From Cordylochernes scorpioides (lineage: Eukaryota > Arthropoda > Arachnida > Pseudoscorpiones > Chernetidae), in assembly GCA_030710605.1 (NCBI GenBank), contig CP092879.1, forward strand, positions 27,909,201 to 27,973,200: a DNA stretch of 64,000 nt, written 5' to 3'. The position numbers and the translations under genes were made by a program. A model generated the notes under the pieces. The model was not told the DNA's origin. It made no database searches and was given only the letters and a program-made list of their open reading frames with translations. Each line of letters starts with the position of its first letter. Position 1 is the first letter of the stretch. Positions 10,856 through 22,555 of the stretch are shown in pieces.

Positions 10856-11167
10856 ATTGAGTGACTCTATGAAGATGTAAATATCTTAAATTTACAATTT
10901 GACCAGTAAAACGCTACAGTTCAAGGCTACAGTTGAAGTCGTATTAGCTAGAGCAGTCAAGTGGGAATGAAGGGTAATGCGGCCACCTATGTTTACCCAT
11001 GGCGAGATTGGCTTTTCTTCCTCTTCCTCAGGTGACACCTTTTTTTATTCCGGACACTTTTAAAATTGGAACATCTTCAGTGGACACTTTTATTGCTATC
11101 CAAATAACTTCTAGTTACGCCAGGTTTCAGAGAATTAAATAGTTTGCGGGCCCTCTTTTTTATTAAA

Positions 11168-11872
11168 GAACTAGCGGATGTACCCGGCTTCGCCCAGGTT
11201 TTACCCGAGTAAAGGTTTGTCTAACGAACATTTGTTAAAACAATTCTCTATAAACTTATAAAAAAATAATAGATATATTTTGAAACTCGTAAATTTGAAT
11301 CTCTCGATAAAGTGAACATTTTTTCCCGGTCACTTGAAAAATACTCGATAAGTTGAATAAAATCAATATTAATTGGTTCCCTCGGTAATTGGAAGTTAAA
11401 GGAATAGTATCTTGGCTTGGAATTGTATCATTATTCTTGTCTCAAATAAATTGCCGTGTCATCCTGAATTTTGTCTTTCCTAATTTTCTACATTACAAAA
11501 TCATAATTTTATCTATTCTCCCAATATATATGTTGTAGATAAATGATAAAACTAACTTTGACTTGTGCGCAATTAATAGGTAGAAAATCTTACTTTTGAT
11601 AAATAATCTTTAAGATAATAAACTAGTGATAATAAAACTTATAGATAAAAAAACTTGTTAACATCGTCGCAATGGGGGCGCTGCTTTCGAGTTAAATCTA
11701 CAAATCTGCAAATAACTCTAAGGATATTCAAGATATTCAAGAAATTATTTCTCAAAAACCTTCCCGGGGATATACCTAATAATATCCCAAAATTTCACGG
11801 CGATTGGATGTATGGTTTTGAATCTATAGAGTACAGACAGACATTCAATTTTATATATATATATATATAGAT
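11168..11872 (+). mobile_element. LINE/SINE-type repeat with CCCGGCTTCGCCC head
   Basis: It starts ACTAGCGGATGTACCCGGCT and ends with CAGACAGACATTCAATTTTA plus a (TA)n tract and GATAAAA. This layout, a CCCGGCTTCGCCC start with a TATA-rich tail, is common for dispersed arthropod retrotransposon 3' regions (recollection, not a search). A fragment of the LTR family of 36290-36471 lies inside it at about 11430-11490. There is no ORF. A second short piece is at 28480-28525. Confidence 0.6.
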
Positions 11873-12099
11873 AAAATGGTATATATACAGATGTATTAAT
11901 ATAATGTTAACAGTAATATGTTTTCATCATCACGTCTTTTTTCTACAATATAGTGGTAAATTCTCTGTCGTTAGCGGATTCATTGTTATTAATATAATTT
12001 ATAGTCAAATTTTATCGAATTATTAATTTTTAGTTTTTTTTGTTCAGTTCAGAATAAAGTGGCATGCAGATTTTTATTATAAGGCTACCATTATCAATT

Positions 12100-12273
12100 A
12101 TTCATCATGAAAATAATAACAATATCTACCCAACTTGCCCAAAATGTAGCTTGGCACCTGCAACTCCAGAACACATTTTGGCTGTCTTTATATGCACTAA
12201 ACAGGACCTTTGGGAGAGACCGCTGTTTATCATAAAACAGCTCGAGGATCATGAAATAATGGAATACTTGTAA
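12100..12273 (+). pseudogene. LINE RT C-terminal fragment
   Basis: The reading is YPTCPKCSLAPATPEHILAV, then FICTKQDLWERP, ending HEIMEYL with a stop at 12271-12273. The CPKC..ATPEHIL core matches the C-terminal CX2C-HIL-C motif of the LINE at 1279-1597. The expected final Cys sits two residues late, suggesting small indels. It is a dead fragment. The following ~1 kb (12280-13290) has no feature that I can support. Confidence 0.75.
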
Positions 12274-13299
12274 TCTTTACACAGGAGGATAAGAAACAAC
12301 AAAAAGTATCCATAATCATATAATTTTTTAAAATACGAATAAAATAGTGGGATAACTACAAGCATTTACGATTCTAAAAACTCCTGAAGAGACATGATTG
12401 TCATAATTGAAGTTTCTCAAATTTATCTGTTCTGCCCCATTCTGTGTGTGTGGATAACTGTATAAGATATAATATAAGAATTAGATATAAGAACTGGTTC
12501 ATGTATTGCCAGTATTGAACTGTTGGTCTTCTTCTTTTCCTTGCATCGTTAGCAGGGCAATATTGAGAAATCCAAAACCAAATACGCGAAAATATTTTAG
12601 AACTCTATAAAATTGGCTTACTAGAATCTAATCAAAACGCATTTTAAATATTTCTAAGTCTCCATTTCTAATTTTGGTATTGCATTCTAATATATCCAAA
12701 CACGTTATTTATTAAATTCTATCTCTCTGCAACAATGAGGTGTCACACGAAGTAAACAATGGCATCCCACACTTACCTTCAGCTTCATGATGCCTCTGGA
12801 TTAAAAGAATATAATAAGAACAAGACAAACCTAGTCAGATAGAATATTTTGTGCATTAAAGTATCACAAGAAAACCAGCAAACGGAACCCCACCAAAATT
12901 TAATAGGCTTTGATTTTAAAATATCCAATAAGTATTAGATGAGAATATCAGAATAAAGATGACCGAAATGATTTTCTATATTTTAAGTTCAATTAGTTAA
13001 TTGTTCCCACAGAGTATGTGTGTAAGATTACAAGTAAATACGCGCTAACCATAAGAATAATATAGATTTATCTTTGCTTACTATGTTATAAGTTTCTCTT
13101 TTATTTTTTTCTCTCTCTTGTAAATCAATAATGTTGATGAAATCTTACTGGGATCAGTATCTTCAAAAAGTCTAAACAAAGTCAACAGATGGCTCCTTAG
13201 AAGATCCTCCGGTGGATCCGGATAAGCAATGACATCAACAAGATTCAGCGCCAAGAGGAATGACTAGAGACGCAATTATCTCGAGTTATAATTTAGTCA

Positions 13300-13637
13300 G
13301 TCTTTGGTCCATTATCTATTCCATCGCCCATTTCTACAGGAAAAGAGACTGGAAATTCGCGAAATTTCGGGGCTAACTCACTATAATGAACAACATGTAT
13401 ATAAAAATTTTACTCCTCTCCTGCTGGATAAAACATTTGTTTATAAATATTTAAAATTTTTCAAGGCGATTGATAAAATGAGGGAAGAAGTGCTCAACTC
13501 CACAGACAACAGCTGATTGCTCCCCCTCCCCTCTAAATTGCTTTTCCTCCTCATTCATGTACATATATAACCTTTTAGGGGAATCCCCTTGTAAGACAAT
13601 AGTACCTTAATAAAGGTTTTTGTTGTTGTTGTTGTAA
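13300..13637 (+). mobile_element. LINE 3' end with possible C-terminal ORF
   Basis: A 70-aa ORF (13304-13516) is followed by a ~100-bp 3' UTR ending GGGGAATCCCCTTGTAAGAC, ACCTTAATAAAGG and a (GTT)n tail at about 13618-13636. The terminus has the same order (GAATC, TAAG..CTTA stem, AATAAA, TTG tail) as the other LINE tails here. The ORF has no visible Cys motif, so its coding status is uncertain. Confidence 0.55.
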
Positions 13638-13697
13638 TTTGGTCAGTCCAACTGTAACTTTCTTAGAGAGTACAACAAATAAAGGCTTACCTATAAC

Positions 13698-13915
13698 CAA
13701 CAACAAAAATCTTTAATGAGTCATTTTAGTCTTATACAGATTCTCCGAGCAGAAATGTAGGATACATGTAGGAAAAAAATAACAGTACCTTAATATGATA
13801 TTTATATACTGGAAAAATTATATAAAGACATTCGAGCTAATAGATTAATCTGGGTAAATTGGAGGAAACTAAAATTATTATACATGGATTTACCACGGAT
13901 TCACCGCAAATGGAG
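13698..13915 (-). mobile_element. LINE 3' UTR, TTG-tail family
   Basis: This is a minus-strand copy of the 3' UTR at 8246-8467. From the tail it reads CAACAACAAAAA, a decayed AATAAA, the hairpin region with GTCTTATACAG, then ATTCTCCGAGCAGAAATGTA, and it extends to GGTAAATCC near 13915. No coding sequence is attached. 13916-14615 holds nothing else recognisable. Confidence 0.7.
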
Positions 13916-14615
13916 AAGAAAAAGCAAAAGCTAATTACAATCAATATTTAGATAATGATATTTATACATTGTAATTAAAACAATTGAGCTCATAAACAGG
14001 TCTTACCTATAACCATAAAAATATTATGAGAATTGAATGAAACAACGTTAAATCCTGTTTTACTTATTGATATTTTCAACAATGATGTTCTGAACGGAAA
14101 CCTGCTACTATTAAGTGGCCAGAACTAATTATATAAGCCTTGGTTCAGTACAAAAACAAATATATAAAACCCTGTTAACAATTATCTGCCACGACATACC
14201 AGATAGACACCTGCAGATAGAGGATAACTAGTTCAAGTACTTGTTAAAAAAACAGAATTACATGAAAAAAGCTATTAAAAAAGCCAGTTAATTATTGACT
14301 ACCATCATCACCACATCCCAGACGCGCAAACAGAAGGCGACCAAAACTAAGAAAGGCCTCGGGTCTGATCCACATGAATGACTTCCCCACCTGGCGTGCA
14401 TAATGAGTAGTCTCCAGACAAAATTGGGAAGAAAGCTTTGTATCAACATGTCTTCTGCTTGTTTCTTGGAACTCTGATATTTAGAATAGCAACTATAGAT
14501 CACAGATAGCTTTATACTTATGTACCACTGCGGTCTGTTGTTAATTTTTATTGAAGAGTTGTAGCATTTCGATATAAAATATATTTATTAGCTTTTTATT
14601 CTAGTACAACATTAT

Positions 14616-14715
14616 AGATAGAGGCTGCCTGGCCGGCATCCAATGTTCTTAAAATTTAAGATACTTCACCCAGTAAATCTTTTTATTATCTTGACGTTTC
14701 GACAAAATAAAATTC
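14616..14715 (-). mobile_element. Penelope-type repeat fragment
   Basis: It shares GGCTGCCTGGCCGGCATCCA and TACTTCACCCAGTAAATCTT with 15217-15335, 19140-19225 and 20640-20700. It ends at the GACGTTTCGAC part of the hammerhead-like motif but lacks the second half of that motif. Confidence 0.5.
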
Positions 14716-15216
14716 AAAAGATTATATAAGTAAAAGATTTGAAGCGTACGAGGATACTTTTCTTTTAATCTTTAATAAAGATTCGAGCTTTCGGGCGAAA
14801 AAAGATTATATGTCTAAATACAAAAGGTTATTTAAAAATTAAAGATCATCCTTTGTTCTTAATATCAAAACATTCTTCTTTGTTCTTCATGATATCACTG
14901 CGATATCAGAATGTTTGATAGCTCCCAAGGTAAGAAGAATACTGCTGCCAAGGTGAAGGACAATTTCCTTAGGCTCACTTCGTTAGCGGCTTAATTATTT
15001 CCGCAATGTTAACTTTCTGGGTCGCACACAGCTGCAAGACTTATTTGTCTGAGATTATTAACATTTGGTCTCTAATCTTAGGTCTTATTTGAGATAAGGA
15101 AACTCTCTCGAACCCTCCAGGTTTTATTCTCACAAATCTGATAGATGAACATCAACATTTGTTCAAAATGATTTGTTACCTAATCCTTAAAAAAAAAAGA
15201 TCATTATTATCGTAAC

Positions 15217-15335
15217 GAGAGAGGTTGCCTGGCTGGCATTTAGAGTTCTTGAAATTAAAGATACTTCACCCAGTAAATATTTTTATTATCTCGACGTTTC
15301 GACGAAAACCTTTTGTCTTCGTCAGGAACAAACAA
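15217..15335 (-). mobile_element. Penelope-type repeat with hammerhead-like motif
   Basis: On the minus strand: CTGACGA (15319-15325), a stem GACAAAA/TTTTCGTC with one bulge, GAAA (15297-15300), CGTC, then GAGATAATAAAA and the family-specific ATTTACTGGGTGAAGTATC. The order CTGAYGA-stem-GAAAC-GTC resembles a hammerhead ribozyme core, but C replaces the usual U7 and one extra A precedes stem II. No RT or GIY-YIG sequence is nearby. Confidence 0.5.
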
Positions 15336-15467
15336 GTGAATAATTTCTTTTTTTTTTAATACAACATATTCGTACAAGCTTTCGAACCTTAACGTTCGTA
15401 TACAGGTATCTTCTTTCACTTCTATATGATTTATATATACATAAAGATAATTAAATCAATCAGCACC

Positions 15468-15515
15468 TTTATTATTAAGACCTTGAGTCTTATATACAGA
15501 TTCTCTTGGGAGATA
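15468..15515 (-). mobile_element. LINE tail fragment
   Basis: This short decayed copy of the common tail shows TTATTAAGACCTTGAGTCTT followed by ACAGATTCTC. The AAGAC/GTCTT stem is intact. Confidence 0.5.
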
Positions 15516-15636
15516 CACCAAGTGAGTGGAAAAAAAAGTGAGATAAAAGAATTCGAATTTATAATGTTATATGGGAAATATGTAGATATGGAACTCTAAA
15601 ATATTATCATATATAATATCATATACTTTATCATAT

Positions 15637-16092
15637 GAAAATTAGAAACTATTTTAGACGCGTAAGATTCTTTTTGAAATCAAAAATTTCTACTGCCCTT
15701 ACTGCAATAGAAAAATTAATGGGAGGACCTGGCTCATCAGTGGTGAACCCACCCAGCGGTTTCTCCAGTTTAATCTAGGATACAGCTGTTATATTGCATT
15801 TTTCGATCTTCTTTTTATACTGATACTGATGCTAGAATCTTGGAATTGGTATTTTATATGAACTATGGACATAAGCTTTGAGGACAGTAGAAATAGATAC
15901 AATAATAAATATATAATATGCTTCGAGCAATCGCTCTTCCGTAAATATAAATCTTCCTGATGAGCCAGGCCCTCCCATTAATTTTTCCATTGCAGTAAGG
16001 GCAGTAGAAATTGTTTGATTTCAAAAAGAATCTTACGCGTCTAAAATAGTTTCTAATTTTCATAACTGATGGCACGCTAGTGCATCGTAACA
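15637..16092 (+). mobile_element. Inverted-repeat element (copy A) with 9-bp direct repeats
   Basis: Long terminal arms (15637-15755 and ~15955-16070) are inverted copies carrying AGACGCGTAAGATTC, CTACTGCCCTTACTGCAAT and GGGAGGNCCTGGCTCATCAG. The right end extends past the arm to GCTAGTGCATCGTAACA. TTATCATAT occurs at 15628-15636 and 16093-16101. The centre contains an inverted piece of the related copies at 40674 and 55421. The 91-aa minus ORF here is repeat translation. At least eight copies are recognisable in the window. Confidence 0.7.
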
Positions 16093-16199
16093 TTATCATA
16101 TAAGAATTCTTCAGCATTGAAGACTTCATTTTGTGCATAGTTATTTAATAAATTGAATTCTCTGCAATATAAACAAACAAAACGGTTTCCCATAAGATG

Positions 16200-16645
16200 A
16201 GTATCTTACTTTATTTTATATTATCTCAAGTTTTCGGGTATTACAAACCTATCAACAGAGGTAAATGACAAAAAGGTTTTATATATATGGAAATATTTTC
16301 CGGGAATAAATTCATCTATAATAGCATCGCCTCTCCCGTCAAATTAAACGTCAAAACTAGACGCCATCTATTGACCGTCACCGCAAACTAGCAGCCTCGG
16401 GTCGGTGACAAAGCCACAACACCAGCTTTGGCAAAACTGAGAAGCGTCCACCAAGAGACCATGGTTTCGGGCTAATGGCCCTCGTAGGTCTAGGGCGGAC
16501 TTTATTCCATGAGATCCACACGGAACCTAATGGAATCTTCACAATCTGCTAAAGAGGTGTTTAGCTGGCAAAATTTGTCATTTACTCCTGTAGATGGGTT
16601 TGTATAATATACGAAAACTTGAGATAATACAAATGAAGTAATATA
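16200..16645. repeat. Inverted pair of Penelope-type termini around a ~280-bp core
   Basis: The arms at about 16200-16285 and 16560-16645 are inverted copies containing TTATCTCAAGTTTTCG and CTGTWGATRGGTTTGTA. Together these are the pieces of the hammerhead-like motif (CTGTTGA..GAAAAC). The core between them is richer in G+C than its surroundings, including CTCGGGTCGGTGACAAAG, and has no ORF that I can identify. Confidence 0.55.
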
Positions 16646-16765
16646 CTCATCCTTGGTAACCGATTAGTTTGTTGTTCATATAGTTATTATAGACAATACC
16701 ACATTTAATATATAATTATAAATATGATATAAATCACATATATAAACATTTGCATTTTTCATTAA

Positions 16766-16783
16766 GGGGGGGGGGGGGGGGGG
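16766..16783 (+). repeat. G18 homopolymer tract
   Basis: Eighteen consecutive G residues, bounded by CATTAA and ACATAT, lie in otherwise AT-rich DNA. Such a tract could form stacked G-quartets. The length should be treated cautiously because homopolymers are error-prone in assemblies. Confidence 0.9.
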
Positions 16784-16879
16784 ACATATACATATATGGA
16801 GTAAACATAGGCAGAAAAACATAAATTTCGAAAATGAACAAAAGCATATTCTAATCATGCAACTAGTCGTTGAAAATAA

Positions 16880-17250
16880 GAAATAAAGTCCAAGAAGGAG
16901 CTCGGTGCAAGTAGAAGTACAATTCAAAAGGTAGTATAAACCTAAAATCAGTATAGTCTAGGAACGATTATGATCCAAGAACTAATGCAGTACATGAAGG
17001 AGTAGAATTAAAGAAGCTTTCAATTCAAAAGAAATATAGTCCAAGAAGGATGACAATCCAATTATAAGAACAGTCCAAAAAAGAAGAAGAGAGGATTCAA
17101 GAATGTGTCTGATAATCAGTCAGTAATGATGCTAAGAAGAACGATAGTCCAAGTAGAAGAACAGTACAAAAATGATTAGAACAGTCAAAAAAGGAGAAGA
17201 AAAGTCTAAAAAACTAGAAGAGAGGATTCAAGAATGTATCCGGCCAGTAG
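16880..17250. repeat. Degenerate minisatellite (AGTCCAAGAAGNA-type)
   Basis: Irregular 24-30 bp units are based on AGTCCAAGAAGAACAGT, with GAGAGGATTCAAGAATGT repeated at about 17089 and 17220. It is purine-rich on this strand. A short GC-richer stretch (17240-17340) follows, and its ORF has no recognisable domain. Confidence 0.6.
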
Positions 17251-17825
17251 GGCGGTCAGGAAGGAGGGAGAAAGCGGCTGCAAGGAACCAGGTCAAGGAA
17301 GGCATCAGGAAGCCCCCCGGCTGGGGCGACGTCTCCAGGAAGGATTGTGCACACACCTCTCTGTAATCTTCTAAATTACTCTCCATATTATCACAAAATG
17401 CTGGAGAACTTCACACCGGCCTCCGACAAAAAATAGAACGGCCCTATAATAAAAAGAAGATCAAGATGTCAAATTGCTGACAAAACAGCTCGTTATCAGC
17501 AAATGAAGGTCAACTTCGTACATGTTCAGTGTCATTTACAGCCGGAACAACGCCCAACAACATCCCGATATATCTAAGAGATTTCCTTTCATGTTTAATC
17601 AAAAACATTTTAGGTCAATAACCAGAGATAAAAAAATGTCGAAGTTTCGTTGACATTTATTCCAATAGAGGGCAGTGACCATCAACAACGATCAGTTGCA
17701 TGATCAGTCTTTATGTTTTAAACCAATATAATCATATGGCTTCAGAGTTAGAACTGAGTGATTGTACTGTAAGAAAGAACCATACGTCTCCTATTTATCA
17801 ATATTTTATCTTATATATTGATATT

Positions 17826-18307
17826 GCCACGTGGAAAATTAGGAAAGACCAACTTCGGCATGAGACAACAATTTATTTCAGGCAAGAACAAACTATGAGT
17901 GATAAACAAAAGATAAGCAAAATAGGGAAGTGTACAGAGTATAGCAAAATATAATCATAAAAAATAATACTCTGCTACTAAAATAATAAATACTTTGTTA
18001 CATAGCTCCTTCCCTATGGGAGCTGTGACCCACAGATAGCAATTATTGTAGTTACTGACATGGATCTGACGTGCTTCTGCCAAGGATTCCATCGAAGTCT
18101 TGTAACTTTGTCCCTAGTACCTTTGCGTCCTTTTTCTTGCGGCGTGAAGAGCGGCTTTGTCGTCGTATCGTCTTTAGGGATATCGTCATCTTGGAGGCAA
18201 GTCTTGGCTTTGACACGGCGGTGGAATCCTGGAGTCAGTCTATGGAGTCAGCAAACTATAAACATAAACATAATACTCTGCTAATAAATAATAAATACTT
18301 TGTTACA
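17826..18307 (-). mobile_element. LTR-retroelement remnant (LTR - internal stub - partial LTR)
   Basis: On the minus strand a ~178-bp LTR (18003 down to 17826) runs from TGTAACAAAGTATTTATT to TTTTCCACGTGGCA, with AATAAA inside. It is preceded by a purine-rich GGGAAGGAGC, which would serve as the polypurine tract. A second copy of the LTR start (18307-18245) lies upstream, leaving a ~240-bp internal stub. The same LTR stands alone at 36290-36471. The internal stub is too short to assign to Copia or Gypsy. 17345-17825 holds nothing firm. Confidence 0.6.
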
Positions 18308-18309
18308 AT

Positions 18310-19139
18310 ATATATTTATCCTTGTTATATATATATATAAATATATAACATTATATAAATTAGCTTCAATCTCAATCTCTCTCTGCATGTAGAAGGAGTT
18401 TGACTTTGTACTTAAAAGGGATCCAGGCCACGCTTGTGTGTTTGAAATTATTATAATAAACGGATAACCGTAAAGTAAATTTTATTAAAACATCTTTCAG
18501 TTGGAGTTTAGAACATAAGTATTAGTCTATAAGACCACTAGACCAACCTTCCTATGGCGAAATTTTTGAAAAACATAAAATACTTTAACCACTAATTTAA
18601 CAACCATCACCAGAAAATATATATTTAAAAAAACTTCCATAAAAACGGTATAATATTCTCGTTCGGTATAGATATATATGCACATTATTTTTATGAGTTT
18701 ATATAGTTGAATTTATATCTCACACATTATTGTAAAATGATTATATATACAGTACATAATTATTTTCAGAAATGACCTATATGAACATATGACACTCTGA
18801 AATCACGAAGAAAATTTCTGACGGGAGAAAATAAATAATGAATTAATTAATAAATATGCAAACACTATATACGCGTCTTATTTTTTTAGACACAGAGCTG
18901 TCCTAGCCCCTTTGCAAGAAAATAAATCATCAAACAATTAATAATTTTATTAATCACAAGGCCATTAGTTCTTTATACAGATTCTCATGAGAGACTCAGA
19001 AAAGGAGGGGAAAATAAAGATATAAATTCGAATTTCAAAGTTTGTGGGAATATGCATGTGTAGAGCTATAATTATTTCATATAATATCATGTACATAGCT
19101 TATAGATAGATTGTATTCTTCTGTCCTTCTCTTTTTATT
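18310..19139. other. Gene-free AT-rich stretch
   Basis: No supported features apart from a (TA)n run near 18330 and a decayed LINE-tail-like TTCTTTATACAGATTCTC at 18970. Confidence 0.35.
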
Positions 19140-19260
19140 GTAAAGATAGAGACTGCCTGGCCGGCATTTATAGTCCTTAAAAATCAAAGATACTTCGGGC
19201 AGGGAATCTTTTTATAATCTCTTTTTATATACAGATTCCCGTAAGTTATGGAAGAGAGGA
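19140..19260 (-). mobile_element. Penelope-type repeat fragment
   Basis: It shares GACTGCCTGGCCGGCATTTA and the ATACTTCGGGCAGGGAATCT region with 14616 and 15217. It lacks the ribozyme-like part and runs into a decayed LINE tail with ATACAGATTCCCG. Confidence 0.45.
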
Positions 19261-19814
19261 AAAACACAGGGCTATCAACAACAAAAAGAAATATATATCC
19301 ATAGAGACCTATTCACCTTTTTTTAGAGAGAAAAGAGATATGAGAAGTATATATTCACATAAGTTCTTCCATTTTCAAGAAAATCATATTTTTGATCAAT
19401 TATGAAAATATCAACAGTCCATCGTTCATTCTCATATAACCGAAGACTCTCGGGATCCCTATCCTGAAACCATGGTCTCCACATTCCGTTCTAAAGATGG
19501 TGCTGTGGCGTTGACTCATGTCTGCAAGATGTAGAGACAGTTAAAAGATGACGTATAGATTTTTGAATCTATTCTGTCAGGAACGATAGTTTTTCAAAGA
19601 CTATTTCTGGAATCTGTGTTGTCACAGAAGTAAGTAAGTTTTCCTGAATCTACATTTATTCTCACATTGAAAACGTTATGAGCTATCCTCTTACTACTGA
19701 GTTAGCCAGGCAACATCCATTTTAAGGAAATACATCGCGAAATTGGCCTGAATTTCTTAGTACTAAAATTATTTGAATATCATTATAACATTGCACAAGG
19801 GGAATATTTACTAG

Positions 19815-19880
19815 AATCAAAAAAAGGCATATCCTGACCACGCTCACATGAGATTTTAAATGGCATTTTTTTTTCAATTT
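19815..19880 (+). repeat. GCCATCTAGTGG-family repeat, 5' fragment
   Basis: It contains AAAAAGGCATATCCTGACCA followed by CACATGAGATTTTAAATGGC, matching the start of the copies at 40331 and 21808 (minus). It is truncated after ~65 bp. Confidence 0.5.
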
Positions 19881-20639
19881 CTTTTTTAATTGCATTTTTA
19901 TCTATTGAATTTTATACAACATATAGCCCGTAAATATGGAATTATGAAATAAACAGTTATTAAAAGAGTTGAACAATCTATCTATGTAATGTCTGGCGTG
20001 ATGAATGTTCTGGTAATGCAAAGAGGAGTGCAAAGGGTCATGCACTGGGTGTTGCGAAGTTGGTCAATGCCATCTAAATGAATAGATATATATAATAAAC
20101 GTTTGAAATATATCGAAGTCGAATATTATAAATTTGATGCTTCAGGAGATATCGTTTTCCCACATTTCGAGCTTCTTAATTTATTTTTATTACTCGATTT
20201 TTGTTCACAAAACCATCAGACCTGACAAACAACCTAGAGTACAGTACTGTGCCAATATCCTCAGTGACAGACAAAAAAAAGACAGACAGACAGAGGTAAG
20301 AAATAAACAGCAGATGGTCATCCATGCTCCACTTGGTCCCTGCGGTCGTGCAAGGCGACAATAGTGGTGGCATTGTCCTGACTGAGCTTGACCTTGTCAC
20401 CAAGTTTCGCCCTATGGCGCACCGATTGTTTTCACCCTCAATTCTCCAAACTTATCCTGTGACACCACTACTGTACTTATACACACTGGATAGATAGAAC
20501 TTGAAACGAATAGTATTTGTATATTTAGCTGTAGTTTGCTATTTAGTATAATCGTTTCTATACAAATAATAAGTGTATTTAGTATAATCGTTTCTATACA
20601 AATAATAAGTGTATTTAGTATTAAGTTTCCTGAAGATAG

Positions 20640-20845
20640 AGTTTGTCTGGCCGGCATTCATAGTTCTGTGAAAAATAGACTTCGGCCAGTTAAAGTTTTA
20701 ATTTAGGCGTTAAAAATTGTTCATTTTTAGCGCCTTGCCAAATGCTTTATATTATTTATTTCTCCTGATGAAGACAAAATATTTTTGTCGAAACGTTGAG
20801 AAAATATAAAACTCTAACTGGCCGAAGTCTATTTTTTACAGAAAT
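20640..20845 (+). mobile_element. Penelope-type repeat, foldback, with hammerhead-like motif
   Basis: Inverted arms at 20668-20704 and 20805-20845 share ACTTCGGCCAGTTARAGTTT. Between them is the best motif copy: TTTCTC (20759-20764), CTGATGA (20765-20771), one extra A, stem GACAAAA/TTTTGTC (20773-20789), GAAA (20790-20793), CGTT, then GAGAAA (20798-20803), which is fully complementary to TTTCTC. Every hammerhead element except a loop-closed stem III is visible. Activity is unproven. Confidence 0.55.
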
Positions 20846-20849
20846 AATA

Positions 20850-21640
20850 TTAAGTAAATACGATATATATATTTTAATTATTTGAATAAATTACTTTCGA
20901 AATAATCTATGAATATATCTCTGGTATTCAAGAGGCCCAAAAAGAACCTTTTAAAAATCTCAGTATTCATATTTGAGTTGTTATATTTCTATTAAATTCT
21001 CATCCCCTTCAAAACAAAAATAAACGTCTGTCAAATTTTTCTACCATTCATCTTAAGTAGAGATGAAGGAGTCCACGGTCAATTTATACCAATGATTTAT
21101 TTTACGGCTCTCAGAAGAATGGCATTCACCTTTTGAGTTGTTACCACCTCAGTATGACCAAAAAACGCCACTTTATTACATTTTTATTTTTATGATTTGC
21201 ATGCTTTAAGATATTTTTATCTTCCCATTTTAATAAAATTAACAGCTTTTATGCATTTTGAAAAATAATTTTTAGATAATATTTCTCTCTACATTATATA
21301 TCGAAATAATATAACTAAAGAAATATAAATTCTATATGCTTTACAGATATTTTTCACACAAATATTTGAAAACCTAACAATGATAAAATTGAATTTGAAT
21401 TTATTTTGCAATTATTATTAACAATTAACATTTTACAAATTTAGGTTTATATATATAATATATATAAGCCAAAACATATAAAATTCATTTTGAATAAAAT
21501 TAAATATATATTTGGCATAGGCCTTTATCTAAATAGCACAAATACGAGTAAAGTGTTTCTTTTCTCTTTAATGGGTAATTTTGAATTTGTGTAAAAGAGT
21601 ACGAAGGGAATTCCATACAATAAAATGAACAAACAATAGA
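20850..21640. other. Gene-free AT-rich stretch
   Basis: I see no ORF above chance, no RNA gene and no repeat boundary. Confidence 0.35.
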
Positions 21641-21644
21641 AAAA

Positions 21645-21808
21645 AAAAGTCAGGTGTTGATATTAAAAATTAAAAAAAATGAAAAATGGGTTGGCCAAAT
21701 ATCAGGGAACTGGTTAAATCAATGAATAGTTGATTTCTGTTCCACCAGATGGAGCTCTGCCTTCTGAAAAGCACATGTGCTCCTGGTCAGGATATGCCTT
21801 TTTTTTAT
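21645..21808 (-). repeat. GCCATCTAGTGG-family repeat
   Basis: The minus strand starts AAAAAGGCATATCCTGACCA, continues through GAGCACATGTGCTTTT, a CCATCTGGTGGAACAGAAAT box and TGATATTTGGCCAACCCATT, and ends in A/T-rich sequence. It matches 40331-40475 and 59025-59165. No pol III boxes were found, so whether this is a SINE is open. Confidence 0.6.
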
Positions 21809-21954
21809 ATATATAATAGAAATAAAGGGATTTCACCAAATTAGTTGTGATTTTCTTCTCTAAAGGAGTTAAGTAATCATAGGTCAGGTTAAAGGTTTTG
21901 TAGTTTTTTAATTGTCTCTTTAGGCCAGGAAGAAAGTAATAGCTACGGAATTCA

Positions 21955-22270
21955 GTTAGAATATTTATCTGTGTAGGTTTTATTTATTATCAAATAAGAC
22001 GCGATATCCCCACAAGGGATGCTTGCGTCAAGACAACACTAAATTTAGATACTATATTACCTAAAACAATTGAATAATTACAAGGTTTGAGTTCAGTTTA
22101 AAGTAGATAAGAAAGGAAAGGACATTAAAATCATGCTTGAATTTACCACCAACAACTGAAATAAATACAAATAAATATACCTAGTTTGGCAATTACGGTT
22201 TTTTTTAACCAAGAGAGAAAATCATAAATATATTTACAGAATTTTCTAAATTTAAGGTGTAGTTTAGAAT
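21955..22270 (-). mobile_element. LINE 3' end, GATATCGCGTC family
   Basis: This minus-strand copy of 24230-24560 shares AATCATGCTTGA, AACCAAGAGAGAAAATCA and the terminus GCATCCCTTGTGGGGATATC, then GCGTCTTATTTGATAATAAA. The ATCCC/GGGAT hairpin sits shortly before AATAAA. It is non-coding. Confidence 0.65.
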
Positions 22271-22339
22271 TCTAGCTTTCTAAAACAGAATAAATTGTTT
22301 CTAAATAGATTGGTTGAGATCAAAAATATTTATACCTGA

Positions 22340-22555
22340 TTTATAAATATTGAAAACACCATAAACACAAGGTAATAAGACCAAATTTAAATAAATAAAT
22401 AAATAGTTTGCGACGTTTCTGTAACAGCGTTGTGATTATCTTCAGACAAAAGTACTGAATCGTTGGAATTGTCTGAAGATGATAACAGCTGTTACCGAAA
22501 CACCACACACAATTTATTTATTTGGTTTTGGTCCTATTACCTTGTGATTATTATT
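22340..22555. repeat. Palindrome of Penelope-type termini with hammerhead-like motif
   Basis: The arms (22340-22447 and 22470-22555) share CACAAGGTAATARGACCAAA and AATAAATAAAT. The right arm has CTGAAGA (22473-22479), one extra T, a self-pairing GATAACAGCTGTTACC and GAAA (22497-22500). The left arm repeats the motif inverted, less well preserved. Confidence 0.6.
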
